The notes beneath the pieces are model-generated. The model was not told where the DNA came from. It did not search any database and saw nothing but the letters and a program-made list of their open reading frames with translations. DNA of 11,535 nucleotides from a bacterium (GTDB lineage Bacteria > Patescibacteriota > Saccharimonadia > Saccharimonadales > UBA4665), in NCBI GenBank assembly GCA_021846765.1, contig JAJZWH010000027.1, positions 1 through 11,535 on the forward strand. The letters are read 5' to 3'. Shown here in pieces: positions 1-6,052 of the stretch (position 1 is its first letter; each line of letters starts with the position of its first letter). Both the position numbers and the translations under genes were made by a program.

Positions 1-2
1 CT

Positions 3-893
3 ACTTCTAGCTCAACTGGCAGTACGCCACATTATTATCCATCCAGCTCTTCAGCTACAACCAGCAGCACTCCGAGTCCACAAGCTACATCACCAACTAA
101 AGTTCTTCCTAAGACCACTGTTCCTAAGAATACTCAAGTTGCATATATTAATACTACTAAAGTAATTATACTAGTCGAGAATCAGAAAAATAATCAGTAT
201 ATTAATTTAGCTAGTGTGTCGATTTCAGGATATAAATCAGAATTGACCAATAAACAAGGTCAAGCTGTATTTAATAAAGTATCTATAGGTATGCACAATA
301 TCTCTGTCAGTTATCCTGGTATAAAGACATTAACAAAAGCGTATAAAATTATGCCTAACTCCTCAGCTCAGAAAATTATAATTAGCCTTAATTTAGCGTC
401 AAATAATCAAATTAAGTTAGCTGCCTATATAGTATCCTTAGTAGTAGCTCTATCAATAATAGGAGCGATCATTATCCATTATCTTAAAAATCTTAGAACG
501 ACCAATAAAAAGGCTAGTTCATTAAATGTAGATGAACAACAAACAATCAAAACAGCACCACAGTCAATAATTAATAATAATTCCCAACAAACACAACTAG
601 CAAGTTATCAGCCACAAATAATTAGGCCGACTAATTTAGAAGAAGTAGAAAATTCTCAAAACTTATCTACAAATAATAGTTTTTCTTCCACTTTAGAGCC
701 TGTAAGTAAGTTTAATAACGAGGAAAAACAGTCAACAGTTCCCAAAAACTATCAAACTAACAATAACAATATGATTATTTCAAAGCCCAAGGTATATGTA
801 ACTAATCAGCCCCAAGCTATAATTTCTAATAATTCAATTAATACTCATGAGAATAACAATATTAATCATGACGAACCTAGAATAACACCTTAA
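3..893 (+). CDS. Surface-anchored protein, 5'-truncated (stalk, beta domain, TM, Asn/Gln-rich tail)
   Basis: The frame is open from base 3 to the TAA at 891-893 (296 visible residues), so the real start lies before the window. A GTG at 216 is an internal valine, not a start. Visible residues 1-45 are a Ser/Thr/Pro-rich stalk. Residues of about 50-130 resemble the small beta-sandwich domains of the carboxypeptidase-regulatory/SpaA type, with the pattern V-x-I-x-G, then T-N-K-Q-G-Q-A-V-F and V-S-I-G-x-H-x-I-x-V. A single hydrophobic helix follows at residues 139-161 (bases 417-485), then basic residues, then a 135-residue tail very rich in Asn, Gln and Ser. The likely topology is stalk and beta domain outside and tail in the cytoplasm. 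This could be an adhesin or a cell-envelope scaffold. The family is not recognised with certainty and the N-terminal domains are missing. Confidence 0.75.
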   Translation, partial: TSSSTGSTPHYYPSSSSATTSSTPSPQATSPTKVLPKTTVPKNTQVAYINTTKVIILVENQKNNQYINLASVSISGYKSELTNKQGQAVFNKVSIGMHNISVSYPGIKTLTKAYKIMPNSSAQKIIISLNLASNNQIKLAAYIVSLVVALSIIGAIIIHYLKNLRTTNKKASSLNVDEQQTIKTAPQSIINNNSQQTQLASYQPQIIRPTNLEEVENSQNLSTNNSFSSTLEPVSKFNNEEKQSTVPKNYQTNNNNMIISKPKVYVTNQPQAIISNNSINTHENNNINHDEPRITP

Positions 894-1062
894 TATAATA
901 TTCTAAAAAAATATATAGAGTTATCTCTTTAATTATTGAAGGTTTTAAGATTATTTTAATAATATATTTAGTAATATATAAGGACTGTTAATTATCTGTA
1001 CTATTAAGATATAAATTAACGAATAGACAAAGCACTAATTAAATATGTATTTTTTATAAATT

Positions 1063-2139
1063 ATGAACTTAAAAAAAATTTTAAATAATGATTTAATAAT
1101 TTCTTTAATTGTGGTTGTGGTGGTGGTATGCGTGGCTATTATTTTTGCCTCTTTTAACAATCAAGTAATACCGTTGTTTCCTAATGCGCATTTTCATTAT
1201 TTACCTAGAACAAGTAATAGTTTAAGTTTTTTGTCTAATTGGGATGGACCCAACTATCTAAATATCGTTAATCATGGCTATAATTCAGTAAAAATGGCTA
1301 ACTTTTTCCCATTGTACCCATTAGTGGTATATGTAGTAAAACAAGTGCTTGGTTCTGCCTTAAATAGTGCTTTAATAGTCTCTTGGTTAAGTTTAGTGGG
1401 AGCTGTATATTTTTATCTTAAAGTAATTGAGAAAATATTTAATAACACTAAAATAGAAAATAAATTTAAAGCTATCAGTTTTTTTATACTATTTCCTAGT
1501 GGAGTATTTTTAATTGCAACCTATACCGAACCCTTGTTCTCCTTATTTCTATTTTCAGCAATATATTTTGCTCTTAATAAAAAATATTTAATGTCTGGTC
1601 TATTGACTATGCTGGCAACAGCCACTCATATTACTGGTTTATTTTTAATCATTTTAGTATTTTTTATTTTATTAGAACAAAAGGTTAATTTGCTTAAAGC
1701 ATTAATAGCTGCCGTTATCGGTGGACTGGGAATTGCTAGCTATATGGTATTTTTACAAACCAAGTATCATAATTTCTTGGAATTTATAAAAACCCAACAT
1801 CAAATTCACGGATGGCTATACTATAGTTTCTCTAATTTATTACACTCAATGGATTTTTTTAATGTAGTTTTTGTAGTCTTATTGATAGTAACAATTTATT
1901 ATTGGTGGAGTAGACGAAAAAGTTTTGCAATTTATTCATTTTTATTTTTATTAATTCCTACTCTTGGAGGACAATTTGGGGGTTTTAATAGATATGTTTT
2001 AATAGCTTTTCCGTTGCAATTTATGGCTTATGATTTTTTTAAAGAACACTCTAAATATTATCCTTATATAATGGCTTTAATGGGAATTTGTTGGACTTTA
2101 TTCTTATTAGAGTATGCCGGTGGATATATAGGGGGATAA
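1063..2139 (+). CDS. PIG-V-like polytopic mannosyltransferase / GT-C glycosyltransferase
   Basis: A 358-residue integral membrane protein with about nine or ten hydrophobic helices. After the first helix (residues 10-30), the first outer loop carries W60-D61-G-P-N-Y followed by H71-G-Y and F81-F-P-L-Y-P. Later come F144-P, Y154-T-E-P-L-F and T188-H-I-T-G-L. This order (WD..Y, GY, FFPLYP, FP, YTE.LF, R/H-x-TGL) is the signature of the PIG-V family of GT-C enzymes, which transfer a sugar from a polyprenyl-phosphate donor on the outer face of the membrane. D61 is the expected catalytic or metal-binding acid. The acceptor cannot be told; envelope glycan, glycolipid or protein are all possible. 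No Shine-Dalgarno is visible before the ATG. A GTG-rich run encodes consecutive valines in helix 1, and an A8 tract lies at codons 3-6. The length is close to that of bacterial family members. Confidence 0.75.
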   Translation: MNLKKILNNDLIISLIVVVVVVCVAIIFASFNNQVIPLFPNAHFHYLPRTSNSLSFLSNWDGPNYLNIVNHGYNSVKMANFFPLYPLVVYVVKQVLGSALNSALIVSWLSLVGAVYFYLKVIEKIFNNTKIENKFKAISFFILFPSGVFLIATYTEPLFSLFLFSAIYFALNKKYLMSGLLTMLATATHITGLFLIILVFFILLEQKVNLLKALIAAVIGGLGIASYMVFLQTKYHNFLEFIKTQHQIHGWLYYSFSNLLHSMDFFNVVFVVLLIVTIYYWWSRRKSFAIYSFLFLLIPTLGGQFGGFNRYVLIAFPLQFMAYDFFKEHSKYYPYIMALMGICWTLFLLEYAGGYIGG

Positions 2140-2155
2140 TAGTACCCAACTTTTG

Positions 2156-2340
2156 TTAAGATTTGAATTGAGTATTAAATAGTTCAGAATATAGACCATT
2201 TTTTTCAATTAACTGCTTAAATAACCTGAGGTAATTTTATAGATACTTTTAATAGTACCTGGAGCAATCTTATGCTCGGTTATATTGATTTAGCTTTTAA
2301 TAAAAAACTTCAATGATCCTCGCAGGCCATTTCCTGAGTA
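2156..2340 (-). pseudogene. Decayed ABC exporter nucleotide-binding domain (3' end of gene)
   Basis: Three pieces on the minus strand, in the right order but different frames, match the C-terminal half of a fused ABC exporter ATPase. (1) Bases 2340-2311 read YSGNGLRGSL, a damaged form of the LSGGEWQR-x-x-L signature. (2) One base later, bases 2309-2283 read SFLLKAKSI, as in the 'AR-SFL-KAK-I' segment before Walker B. (3) After loss of Walker B, bases of about 2295-2222 in another frame read ITEHKIAPGTIKS and then IYKITSGYL, resembling the H-loop region. Bases 2206-2156 then read EKNGLYSELFNTQFKS followed by TAA, an almost perfect ABC exporter C-terminus. Frameshifts, an internal stop (2237-2239) and deletions make it non-functional. 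The rest of the gene is not in the window, because an unrelated ORF begins at 2368. Piece 3 is the least certain; pieces 1 and 2 and the C-terminus carry the call. Confidence 0.65.
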
Positions 2341-2367
2341 CATCTTAATAATAAGTATATCAATTAA

Positions 2368-2913
2368 CTAGGCGCTATTACAGGTTACGCTCATAAGTAC
2401 GCTGACGTCCGAAAGGTTGGGAATATTAACATTACCTGTACAAGAATATATTGGAGTATTGGCTAAATCGGGCAGTGAGCAGGTATAGTTTAGGGAATTA
2501 TTTGCTGCTGACATATTACCATTACAAACTAATTGATCGTTATATGAATAATTAGTTGTCTTATAGCAATTAAGACTAACGCTATAATAAAAAGTATTGC
2601 CATCACAAGATAGTACTGGTTTACTAGAGTAGGAGTCATTACAATTGAAGCCAGATATCACATAATAGCTAGTTAAGGGCACTAGTGAAATATTATTAGC
2701 ACAAGTGAGAGGTGGTTTTGGCCAGGATGTGTTATTAGAGTTAATATCTTTTACCGATATACTATTTGATTGGGTTTTTGTAGCTATTACAGTCTTCTTG
2801 ATTTTAGTAGACATATTTACGCTACTAAGATAGAATCCTCCAACAATAACTGCTAAACAAATCGCTATCATTATAATTATTTTTCTTAAATTGTATTTCT
2901 TTTCCTGCTTCAT
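2368..2913 (-). CDS. Membrane-anchored extracellular protein with four paired-cysteine repeats
   Basis: A 181-residue protein with a short basic N-terminus, one hydrophobic helix (residues 11-30, signal anchor), a polar linker and an outer region from about residue 65. The outer region has eight cysteines at 71, 91, 103, 116, 130, 145, 158 and 178. They fall into four consecutive units, each beginning with Pro/Gln-x-(x)-C and ending with a hydrophobic-x-x-C. Units 2-4 share a C-x-G-N start (CDGN, CNGN, CTGN). Each unit probably closes one disulfide (spacings 20, 13, 15 and 20). There are many N-x-S/T sequons and Asn/Ser residues. I do not recognise a family. It lies 68 bases downstream of the MacB-type permease on the same strand, but has its own TATAAT box ten bases before the ATG, so it may be expressed separately. 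The stop is TAG. Confidence 0.7.
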   Translation of the reverse strand: MKQEKKYNLRKIIIMIAICLAVIVGGFYLSSVNMSTKIKKTVIATKTQSNSISVKDINSNNTSWPKPPLTCANNISLVPLTSYYVISGFNCNDSYSSKPVLSCDGNTFYYSVSLNCYKTTNYSYNDQLVCNGNMSAANNSLNYTCSLPDLANTPIYSCTGNVNIPNLSDVSVLMSVTCNSA

Positions 2914-2923
2914 CGTTAATTTA

Positions 2924-2929
2924 ATTATA
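2924..2929 (-). promoter_or_regulatory. -10 box for the cysteine-repeat gene
   Basis: A perfect TATAAT on the minus strand ends ten bases before the ATG at 2913. Transcription would begin about three bases before the start codon, leaving no room for a Shine-Dalgarno sequence, and none is seen. No good -35 element is visible at 16-18 bases. Confidence 0.5.
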
Positions 2930-2981
2930 TTTTACTCTTGATGGTAGAGTTTTAGTAAATAGTAATTAATGAAACTGTAAT

Positions 2982-4289
2982 TTATTCATATCGAAGAGCT
3001 TCGATTGGATCTTTTTTACTGGCGCGAATAGCTGGTAAGGTTCCGGCTAGAAAGGCAATTAGCATAATTCCTATAACTACTGCAAGAATAGTGCTAAGCG
3101 GAAAGGTTAATAGGGATAATCCTTTAAAATCTTTCAAAAATCCGTGAGAACCTATAGTATTAACGACTTTACCGATCAAAGCGGCAAAGGCTACTCCAAG
3201 TATACTGCCCCAAAAACCAATCATTACTGCTTCTATGCTAAATAAAGTAAAAATTTTTCTTGGACTCATTCCTAAAGCTTTCATCAATCCGATTTCTTTT
3301 GTTCTTTCTTGTACTGACATTAGTAGAGTATTAATAATGCCAAATGAGGCTGCTAATAGAGCAATGACTCCAAACATATCAAGCACTATTATTATGACGT
3401 TTAGGGCTGTAAATATTGTATTTTCCTGATCTTTGATTGTCTGACCAGTAAAACCTTTGTTTTTTAATTCTGTTGTTAGTTGGTTAATTTGTGTATTTGT
3501 TAGATTGGCCGGGAAAGTAGCTTCTACTGTCGTAAACGAATCTGATATAGCAGGCGGTAGGCCAACACTTTGAACTTGGTAAATTTGATTGGCTAAAGCA
3601 CTATTGGCAAAGGCTCCAAGTCCACCAATTAATGCATTTTGTTCAACTCCTGTGACAGTAGCTTTGATTGTCGACTGTTTCCCTAGGGCATTATTTATGC
3701 CAATAGTAATTTGTTGTCCTAGTATTGATTGATTATTGCTATAACCTAAGGCACTTACATAAGTTGCTGGAATTATCATTTGATTTTGATTACTTTGATT
3801 ATTAACTCCTAGGCCAGCTAATAAAGCAGCAGTAGTTGACCCGTACTGTTCTTGGATTGAGAGTTGGTATTTACCAGATCTTCCCATCATATATGCTGGG
3901 GATAACGGGTGAACTGGTATTGCGCTAGTAATATTAGGTATCGATTTAATAGTTTGAATATCGGTATTATTCATTAATAGTTGTTTCTTGCCTCTTGGGC
4001 CATTACCTGCTGAAATTGCCACTTGTTGTTTTGGATTATATGGTGCTGGACCTGTATTTCCAGAACCAGGCCCATATTTAGTTGTGTTGGTTAGCTGGAT
4101 TTGTAGAACGTTAGTGGCTCCCAGATCACCTATTTGTTTATTCAAGTAACTCTTAATGCCGGTACCGATACCGTTAGTTAATGTAATGGTCATAGCGCCA
4201 ATAAAAATAGCAATAATGGTCAGTAGAGTTCTTACCTTGCTTTTAAATAAGCTAGAACTAGCTGTGCTTATTAAATCTGTAAAATTCAT
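2982..4289 (-). CDS. MacB/FtsX-family ABC transporter permease
   Basis: A 435-residue permease with the classic MacB layout. One N-terminal helix (about residues 20-42) is followed by a large extracytoplasmic MacB-core domain (about 45-290) and three C-terminal helices (about 294-326, 348-376 and 392-418). The cytoplasmic loop with E328-R-T-K-E-I-G-L-M-K-A-L-G-M-S is the FtsX-type coupling motif, and the end P419-A-I-R-A-S-K-K-D-P-I-E-A-L-R-Y-E is typical of the family. The core carries a Gly/Pro/Asn-rich insertion at residues 72-104. The start codon overlaps the stop of the upstream ATPase gene (TAATG at 4291-4287), so the two are translationally coupled and work as one complex. Such pairs export peptides, toxins or lipoproteins, or act as mechanotransmission machines. 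No HlyD-like adaptor gene is nearby, which suits a cell without an outer membrane. The substrate is unknown. Confidence 0.92.
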   Translation of the reverse strand: MNFTDLISTASSSLFKSKVRTLLTIIAIFIGAMTITLTNGIGTGIKSYLNKQIGDLGATNVLQIQLTNTTKYGPGSGNTGPAPYNPKQQVAISAGNGPRGKKQLLMNNTDIQTIKSIPNITSAIPVHPLSPAYMMGRSGKYQLSIQEQYGSTTAALLAGLGVNNQSNQNQMIIPATYVSALGYSNNQSILGQQITIGINNALGKQSTIKATVTGVEQNALIGGLGAFANSALANQIYQVQSVGLPPAISDSFTTVEATFPANLTNTQINQLTTELKNKGFTGQTIKDQENTIFTALNVIIIVLDMFGVIALLAASFGIINTLLMSVQERTKEIGLMKALGMSPRKIFTLFSIEAVMIGFWGSILGVAFAALIGKVVNTIGSHGFLKDFKGLSLLTFPLSTILAVVIGIMLIAFLAGTLPAIRASKKDPIEALRYE

Positions 4290-4981
4290 TATTTACTACT
4301 TTCATTAGTTAATTTTCCATCAACGATGTGTATTTCTCTGTCGCAACGATTTGCAATCTCTATATCATGGGTGACTAAAATCAGAGTTATGCCTTGTTCT
4401 TTATTCAATCGGAACAGTAAATCTTCAACAGCTTTTCCTGTTTGGCTGTCTAAGTTGCCGGTAGGTTCGTCTGCAAATATTATACTTGGTTGATTAATTA
4501 AAGCTCTTGCAATACAAACTCTTTGCTTTTGGCCGCCACTTAATTCCACTGCTTTGCTCTTTGCTTTATTGGTTAACTCTACTTGTTCTAGCGATTGCAT
4601 TCCCAGAATATTCCTTTTTTTTCTACTAATGCCAGCTATTTTAAGGGGTAGTATAACATTGTTAAGTACAGTATCGTTGCCGTTAAGAAAAAATTGCTGA
4701 AAGACAAAACCAAATTTTTTATTCCTCATAACATCTAAACTTCGACTATTAAAACTTGAGGCATTAGCACCTTCAATGATTACCGAGCCTTGAGTTGGTT
4801 GGTCTAGTAAAGCCAATACGTGCATTAAGGTACTTTTACCAGATCCACTTTTACCAACTATAGCTACCGATTCACCTTTTTTAATTACTAGATTGATATT
4901 ATCTAGTGCTGTAAACTCTGATTCGCCTTTACCGTATTTTTTAGTTACTTGTCTTGATTCTATGACACTTTGATCGTTCAT
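4289..4981 (-). CDS. MacB/LolD-type ABC transporter ATP-binding protein
   Basis: A 230-residue cytoplasmic ATPase with every catalytic motif intact: Walker A G43-KSGSGKS-T51, Q-loop in F-Q-Q-F (Q95/Q96), signature L147-S-G-G-Q151, Walker B I-I-F-A-D171-E172, D-loop N-L-D and H-loop H205 in V-T-H-D. The length and the 'FVFQQF..N' and 'DEPTGNLDS' motifs are those of the LolD/MacB/FtsE group, which partners FtsX-fold permeases. It powers the permease encoded immediately downstream, with which it shares the overlapping TAATG. A clear Shine-Dalgarno (GGAG, seven bases before ATG) sits at 4992-4989. It is the first gene of the operon, and the region 4982-5050 should hold the promoter. Confidence 0.95.
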   Translation of the reverse strand: MNDQSVIESRQVTKKYGKGESEFTALDNINLVIKKGESVAIVGKSGSGKSTLMHVLALLDQPTQGSVIIEGANASSFNSRSLDVMRNKKFGFVFQQFFLNGNDTVLNNVILPLKIAGISRKKRNILGMQSLEQVELTNKAKSKAVELSGGQKQRVCIARALINQPSIIFADEPTGNLDSQTGKAVEDLLFRLNKEQGITLILVTHDIEIANRCDREIHIVDGKLTNESSK

Positions 4982-4988
4982 TTGTTTG

Positions 4989-4992
4989 CTCC
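4989..4992 (-). promoter_or_regulatory. Shine-Dalgarno GGAG of the MacB-type ATPase gene
   Basis: GGAG lies seven bases before the ATG at 4981, ideal spacing. It is one of only two clear ribosome-binding sites next to a promoter-proximal start here, in contrast to the leaderless-looking genes. Confidence 0.75.
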
Positions 4993-4999
4993 GTTATTG

Positions 5000-5026
5000 T
5001 TGACTTTTTATTGCTCGACTTATAAT
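5000..5026 (+). promoter_or_regulatory. Orphan plus-strand sigma70-like promoter
   Basis: TTGACT (5000-5005) and a perfect TATAAT (5021-5026) are separated by 15 bases. They point rightwards into a gene-poor stretch and then antisense to the gene at 5221-6012. The 15-base spacer is short for sigma70. The core TTATAA is also readable on the minus strand as TATAAG and may serve the MacB operon, so orientation is not certain. Confidence 0.35.
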
Positions 5027-5159
5027 GACCGATCTGCTTTTTAATTGTAGTTTATCTATTCTATTAATTGTGATGTTTTTGTTAATGATATCGGATTTTT
5101 ACTTACCTACAATCGATCGCATTTTATATAATTGTTTTATATTTACATTAATTTTATAG
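5025..5159 (+). CDS. Possible small hydrophobic ORF (44 codons)
   Basis: The only candidate gene in the 4982-5220 gap. An ATG at 5025, overlapping the TATAAT box, opens 44 codons to a TAG at 5157. The product would be strongly hydrophobic, with a helix-like stretch at residues 9-23 (SLSILLIVMFLLMIS) and a second one near the C-terminus. There is no Shine-Dalgarno. In AT-rich DNA a frame of this length can arise by chance and hydrophobic codons are favoured by T-rich sequence, so this is a weak call. The rest of the gap shows no recognisable feature besides the promoter elements and the inverted-repeat half at 5192-5213. Confidence 0.2.
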   Translation: MTDLLFNCSLSILLIVMFLLMISDFYLPTIDRILYNCFIFTLIL

Positions 5160-5191
5160 ACTTACCTAGATACAGTCAAAATAAAAGCCCT

Positions 5192-5213
5192 ATAATTTAA
5201 GTAAAAACTCAGT
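5192..5213 (-). repeat. Inverted-repeat half flanking the two-gene block (left)
   Basis: On the minus strand, ACTGAGTTTTTACT plus a further AATTAT two bases on matches bases 7716-7737 of the plus strand at 20 of 22 positions. The two copies face outwards on either side of the genes at 5221-6012 and 6053-7687. The sequence is AT-rich, so chance similarity is possible. Confidence 0.35.
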
Positions 5214-5220
5214 ATTGATT

Positions 5221-6012
5221 TTAGCTATCAGATTTAGAGTATCCTTTATCTTTTAATGCGTTTACTACTTGATCGATAATTATAGATATTGACGATCGAT
5301 CTATATAACCATCACACATTCTCAGAATATTTTGTTCGAAATAACTTTTTTCTGGTGTTTTTGGGCCTATTTTCATATCCAATATATCATTAGTACAGTG
5401 CAGTATGATTGAATTTGCCAAATCATTTAAATTATCATGTTCGCCAAATAAATATCTTAAACTTTCTATTAACTCTGTTTGGACTATAGTTCGTATATGA
5501 TAATTGGTTTGCTTAATTTCGATATCTTTTAAGGCATGTTCAATCTCTTCTACTGCAGCCAAATCGGTTTCTAATTTAGACCAAGTTATGAGATTTTCAT
5601 CTTGAGTTAAGTCATGTAAAACTAATAGCCATTTTTTCAGTTCTGTTTGAGGAACCTGAAGATAAATCAGACTGGCTACAGCCTCTGCGGTATTTTCAGT
5701 AGAAAAATCATTACTGGTATCTCTTTCAATGACCCAATTAATAGCTAAATAAAAAGCTAAAAAGTAATTATTTTCTTCTATTGATTCATCATTATTGTTT
5801 GCGAAAGGAAGTTGATTGAACTCTTCTATAGTAATTTCCCGAGTTATGCCTTGCGGTAATTGAATACCTCGGTTTGCACAAGATTCAATCATTAAATCTA
5901 AAACTTTTTTTTCTTGTTCTAAGTATTGGTCATAAATTTGCTCATAATTGGCAAAATTTTCGGTACTGGACTTGAGAATTTCATTTAACTGCTCGTAATT
6001 TATTTCTCCCAT
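5221..6012 (-). CDS. Hypothetical acidic, mostly helical soluble protein
   Basis: A 263-residue protein with no signal peptide and no membrane helix, rich in Glu, Asp, Asn, Leu and Ile. The pattern looks all-alpha. The first 60 residues are charged and amphipathic and could form a coiled coil. There is a moderately hydrophobic helix near residues 84-96 (FLAFYLAINWVIE), another near 110-135, and a C-terminal helix ending in DQVVNALKDKGYSKSDS. I recognise no domain or catalytic motif, so no function is given. It follows the GT-C-like gene by 40 bases on the same strand, but has its own promoter in that gap, with the -10 box seven bases before the ATG and no Shine-Dalgarno. It may therefore be transcribed independently as a leaderless message. 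No strong terminator follows. Confidence 0.75.
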   Translation of the reverse strand: MGEINYEQLNEILKSSTENFANYEQIYDQYLEQEKKVLDLMIESCANRGIQLPQGITREITIEEFNQLPFANNNDESIEENNYFLAFYLAINWVIERDTSNDFSTENTAEAVASLIYLQVPQTELKKWLLVLHDLTQDENLITWSKLETDLAAVEEIEHALKDIEIKQTNYHIRTIVQTELIESLRYLFGEHDNLNDLANSIILHCTNDILDMKIGPKTPEKSYFEQNILRMCDGYIDRSSISIIIDQVVNALKDKGYSKSDS

Positions 6013-6019
6013 AAGAAAA

Positions 6020-6047
6020 ACTATATACTAATAGGGTAATATTACAA
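6020..6047 (-). promoter_or_regulatory. Promoter of the 263-residue hypothetical gene
   Basis: On the minus strand TTGTAA (6047-6042), 16 bases, then TATAGT (6025-6020). The -10 box ends seven bases before the ATG at 6012, so the transcript should start at or within a base or two of the start codon. Confidence 0.5.
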
Positions 6048-6052
6048 ATATA

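Noticed and set aside
216..893. GTG at 216 as the start of the first gene
   Set aside because: The same frame is open without interruption back to base 3 and encodes a plausible Ser/Thr/Pro stalk, so the gene begins outside the window.
913..935. Possible terminator hairpin (AGAG-TTAT-CTCT followed by T-rich sequence) after the first gene
   Set aside because: Only four base pairs without a GC-rich stem. The whole 894-1062 gap otherwise shows nothing recognisable.
1110..1140. GTG-rich repeat in the first helix of the PIG-V-like gene as a phase-variable tract
   Set aside because: The repeat is irregular and in triplets, so slippage would only change the number of valines and not switch the gene on or off.
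2131..2158. Possible terminator after the PIG-V-like gene (GGGG ... CCC then T-rich)
   Set aside because: Only three G-C pairs can form in line; it is not a stable stem.
2272..2316. Short plus-strand frame beginning at an ATG (MLGYIDLAFNKKLQ)
   Set aside because: Too short, no ribosome-binding site, and the region is better explained by the ABC exporter remnant on the opposite strand.
3235..3429. Plus-strand frame inside the MacB-type permease
   Set aside because: It is antisense to well-conserved transmembrane and coupling-loop coding sequence, and its translation has no protein-like features.
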